A stretch of DNA of 44,697 nucleotides from DASZZV01 sp035544835 (lineage in GTDB: Bacteria > Acidobacteriota > Thermoanaerobaculia > Gp7-AA8). Within the stretch, counting starts at the first letter, position 1. Every line of letters starts with the position of its first letter. Positions 41,055 through 44,697 of the stretch are shown piece by piece. The notes under the pieces are model-generated. The model was given only the letters and a program-made list of their open reading frames with translations, had not been told where the DNA came from and did not search any database. The DNA lies in contig DASZZV010000368.1 of NCBI GenBank assembly GCA_035544835.1, forward strand, positions 1 to 44,697. The letters run 5' to 3'. The translations under genes and the position numbers were made by a program.

Positions 41055-42212
41055 ATGACCATGAGAAAAAGCAGACTTCTTGTAGCACTCCTTACCTGCT
41101 CGTTAACGGCTTCGATCTCTGCGCAGACAGTCACGGGCCGCTTCCCGGCGGGAACGAAATACGAGGCTCCCCAGGAGAATAGCCCTGTGGCAACTTCGCG
41201 TTTTTCGGTGCGCACGGTTCAGCTCTCCAGTGGGAAGACGACGGTCGAAGTTCCGGCGACCGGCGGAGGCGGTTTGATTCTCTGGACCATCCCTCTGCGA
41301 TCCGACGTTGGCGTCAGAACGGCCGTCACCAGGCCCGATGGCGCCACGCTGAACATGAACGCGAAGGTTGCCGCCGGCCTGTTACGCAAGGAGTTTGACG
41401 CTGCCGAGCTGGCGCTCGATCTGCCCGCCGGCCAGCATGAAGTCGTTCACGTCGATCACGCCTCGGCCGGCTCCTATCGCATAGAGCTCGAATCAACGGG
41501 CGAAACTGGAGTGACCATCGTCGCGGCGGAGCCTGACAGTTCACTGCAGCTCGAGACGTGGGCGAATCCACTCTCGCGGGCAGCAGGAGCTCCCGTGACC
41601 CTCTTCGCGCGCCTCAGTGATGGGGCTGCAGCACTGGGAGGCGCTCGTGTCCGGGCCTCCATCGCGTCTCCCTCGGCAAAAGTGCGGACCGGCGTCGAGC
41701 TCTTCGACGACGGACGGCACAACGACCAGGAAGCCGGCGACGGCCTCTACGCCGCGACCTTGAATTCGCTTCCAGCAGACGAGGCAGGTTTCTGGCAGGT
41801 TCGGCTCGATACGGAGGGTACCGATTCACACGGTGCCGGATTCGCCCGCACCGGATCGGCCAGCTTCATGAATGAGCGCACCGGAACACGACTCGTTACC
41901 CGCAACGTTCACGCTGAGCTCATTGGCGAAGGAGACGGGCGCGTGCTGCATGTCACCGTACCGGTGATCGCCCGGGCCGAAGGAAACTATCGACTCGATG
42001 TTCTCGTCGCCGGCGCCGCAGGCGCAGGAGCCGATCGCCCCGCTCTCGTCTGGAGCGAGACGACCGAGAATCTCAGCGTCGGGAGAAACGAGCTCGTACT
42101 CGACATCCCTGCGCGAGACCTCCGCGGATCACTCCTCCTCGACATCCGCCTGCTCTCGCTCGACTCAGTCGGCCTGGCGGGAAGAACCACGATCAGCGTG
42201 ACTGCGGAGTAA
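41055..42212 (+). CDS. Secreted beta-sandwich protein, partner of the hydrolase
   Basis: 385 residues with a signal peptide (RLLVALLTCSLTASISAQ). The mature protein is beta-rich throughout. LFDDGRHNDQEAGDGLYAAT (about 216-235) is a calcium-site-like motif found in choice-of-anchor X-type modules and similar domains. I do not assign an activity. Coupled 5 bp downstream of the hydrolase gene, it may bind, anchor or assist the hydrolase. The pair has no further members; a terminator follows. Confidence 0.75.
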   Translation: MTMRKSRLLVALLTCSLTASISAQTVTGRFPAGTKYEAPQENSPVATSRFSVRTVQLSSGKTTVEVPATGGGGLILWTIPLRSDVGVRTAVTRPDGATLNMNAKVAAGLLRKEFDAAELALDLPAGQHEVVHVDHASAGSYRIELESTGETGVTIVAAEPDSSLQLETWANPLSRAAGAPVTLFARLSDGAAALGGARVRASIASPSAKVRTGVELFDDGRHNDQEAGDGLYAATLNSLPADEAGFWQVRLDTEGTDSHGAGFARTGSASFMNERTGTRLVTRNVHAELIGEGDGRVLHVTVPVIARAEGNYRLDVLVAGAAGAGADRPALVWSETTENLSVGRNELVLDIPARDLRGSLLLDIRLLSLDSVGLAGRTTISVTAE

Positions 42213-42247
42213 GCAGCTACCCGGACTTTTTCGGACGAAGATCAAAT

Positions 42248-42288
42248 GGTCGGGCCTCTTGCTGTTCAGGATGGTCCGACCTTTTTTT
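42248..42288 (+). terminator. Rho-independent terminator after the hydrolase pair
   Basis: GGTCGG (42248-42253) pairs with CCGACC (42276-42281) and is followed by seven T. The loop is long (22 bases). It lies 36 bases past the stop and overlaps the 3' end of the kinase pseudogene on the other strand. Confidence 0.7.
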
Positions 42289-42640
42289 GTTCGGCCAAGA
42301 ATTGTCGATCGAGCCCGAATAGAAGAGTGCGGCTGTCGCCGAGCCACTGCGGATAGGCGCCGGTCTCGCCTGAGAACCTCGTAATGGAGCTTCCTCATAG
42401 ACCCCGGCGTCGTACACCGTGATCAGGTTGGGATGGTTGAGGCTGCCCGCCGCCTGAGCCTCCAGCTCGAAGCGGCGGAGGCGGTCGGGGTTCTGGGCAT
42501 AAGGAGGGCGGCAGGATCTTGATGGCCACGTCGCGGTCCATTCGCGCATCGTGCGCTCGATAGACCTCCCCCATTCCACCGGCTCCGATCGCCGACACGA
42601 CCACATAAGGTCCAAGCTTCGTCCCCTGCTCGATGCGCAT
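42266..42640 (-). pseudogene. Ser/Thr protein kinase remnant, frameshifted and internally deleted
   Basis: The start MRIEQGTKLGPYVVVSAIGA then GGMGEVYRAHDARMDRDVAI encodes the kinase glycine-rich loop and the invariant lysine (IKIL). After LPPSL the reading frame shifts; NPDRLRRFELEAQAAGSLNH and PNLITVYDAGVYEEAP follow in a second frame. A third frame then reads SGETGAYPQWLGDSRTLLFG and ends in a stop at 42266, which looks like the C-terminal beta-propeller of an Acidobacteriota-type kinase. Most of the catalytic and sensor parts are missing. This is a decayed gene with a large internal deletion and two shifts. Confidence 0.75.
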
Positions 42641-42681
42641 AGAGAATATGGTGAAAGGGTTGGAACCATTATCCGGAGCGG

Positions 42682-42702
42682 AATTGAAAATTGAAAATTG
42701 GG
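42682..42702. repeat. Heptamer array, unit AATTGAA
   Basis: AATTGAA x2 then AATTGGG, just upstream of the kinase remnant and 80 bases before ettA. Confidence 0.7.
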
Positions 42703-42781
42703 CTAACACTCTATTCTTGTCGGGGCTTGCGCTCCCTCTGTTACCATCCCGCGTTTACAACTCCCGGAGGCCCCCTCACTC

Positions 42782-44461
<1,680 letters not shown>

Positions 44462-44468
44462 TCGCGGG

Positions 44469-44492
44469 AATTGAAAATTGAAAATTGAAAAA
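44469..44492. repeat. Heptamer array, unit AATTGAA
   Basis: AATTGAA x3 plus a short tail, directly after the ettA stop, the same unit as at 42682-42702. Confidence 0.75.
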
Positions 44493-44570
44493 GTCGCTGA
44501 TGAGTCATCCAGAGCGGTAGAACAAAGGTGGCACGTTGTTGAAGCCCAAATGAACCATTGTCATCCTGAG

Positions 44571-44697
44571 CGATTGACCGCGGAGCGCGGCGTCTGAGTG
44601 AAAGAAACCAGGGTGTCATCCCGAGCGTCGAGCGAGGGATCTGGGAGGGGGCCTTGCGGTGTGGAGTCTTGGAGCTCTCTTACGATTGTGCGAGGCG
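44571..44697. repeat. Family B and C hairpin arms at the right edge of the window
   Basis: A left arm of family C (GTCATCCTGAGCGATTG) at 44559 on is followed by a left arm of family B (GTGTCATCCCGAGCGTCGAG) from 44611. The partner of the family B arm is missing because the window ends. The last 11 bases (TGTGCGAGGCG) are identical to the first 11 of the window. No gene is supported after ettA. Confidence 0.75.

Overview
This is a GC-rich bacterial chromosomal segment. It has no rRNA or tRNA genes and no phage or plasmid backbone. The gene set suggests an Acidobacteriota-like organism: two DUF4388 (PATAN-type) proteins, a very large secreted NHL-repeat protein, the remains of a Ser/Thr kinase whose far end reads like a beta-propeller tail, a MauG/CcP-type di-heme protein, and intergenic spaces packed with hairpin elements and short tandem repeats. 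The phylum assignment is an inference from gene content and style; no marker gene here proves it.

Layout. 0.27-3.4 kb (+): PHP phosphoesterase, metallophosphoesterase, queG. 3.5-5.4 kb (-): LOG-like protein and Mrp. 5.5-9.7 kb (-): a probable signalling group of GGDEF cyclase, DUF4388 protein, TPR-like lipidless secreted protein and SPOR protein. 10.0-15.3 kb (+): a tightly overlapped run of glycosyltransferase, CCA-type nucleotidyltransferase, unknown secreted protein, rsmD, rhodanese, phoH and ybeY, mostly RNA and ribosome maturation. 15.7-20.3 kb (-): SWIM/SNF2 helicase and a second DUF4388 protein. 20.6-22.2 kb (+): methylmalonyl-CoA mutase-type large subunit. 22.3-28.1 kb (-): duplicated-motif membrane protein, fatty acid desaturase, YraN, MutL and a zinc-type dehydrogenase. 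This minus-strand run is interrupted by a plus-strand islet at 24203-24788 with 17-bp perfect terminal inverted repeats. 28.2-30.1 kb (+): small membrane protein, bacterial eRF1-like (Vms1/BaeRF-type) protein, BON protein. 30.5-36.3 kb (-): 1909-residue NHL/FN3 secreted protein. 36.7-37.6 kb (-): VapBC with a possible third small gene. 38.0-39.4 kb (-): di-heme cytochrome. 40.2-42.2 kb (+): secreted alpha/beta hydrolase with a secreted partner. 42.3-42.6 kb (-): kinase pseudogene. 42.8-44.5 kb (+): ettA.

The most unusual content lies between genes. (1) Several unrelated families of 120-400 bp inverted-repeat elements share one design: long complementary arms that themselves contain small hairpins. 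In three families these inner hairpins differ between copies or arms by paired substitutions that keep the base pairing. (2) At least eleven short tandem arrays all have a 7-bp period but use different unit sequences, often as facing inverted pairs. (3) The 586-bp islet at 24203-24788 carries one three-helix membrane protein behind a perfect operator-like palindrome placed over a predicted leaderless promoter. (4) The two ends of the window share 11 bp and, if joined, would rebuild one complete hairpin element.
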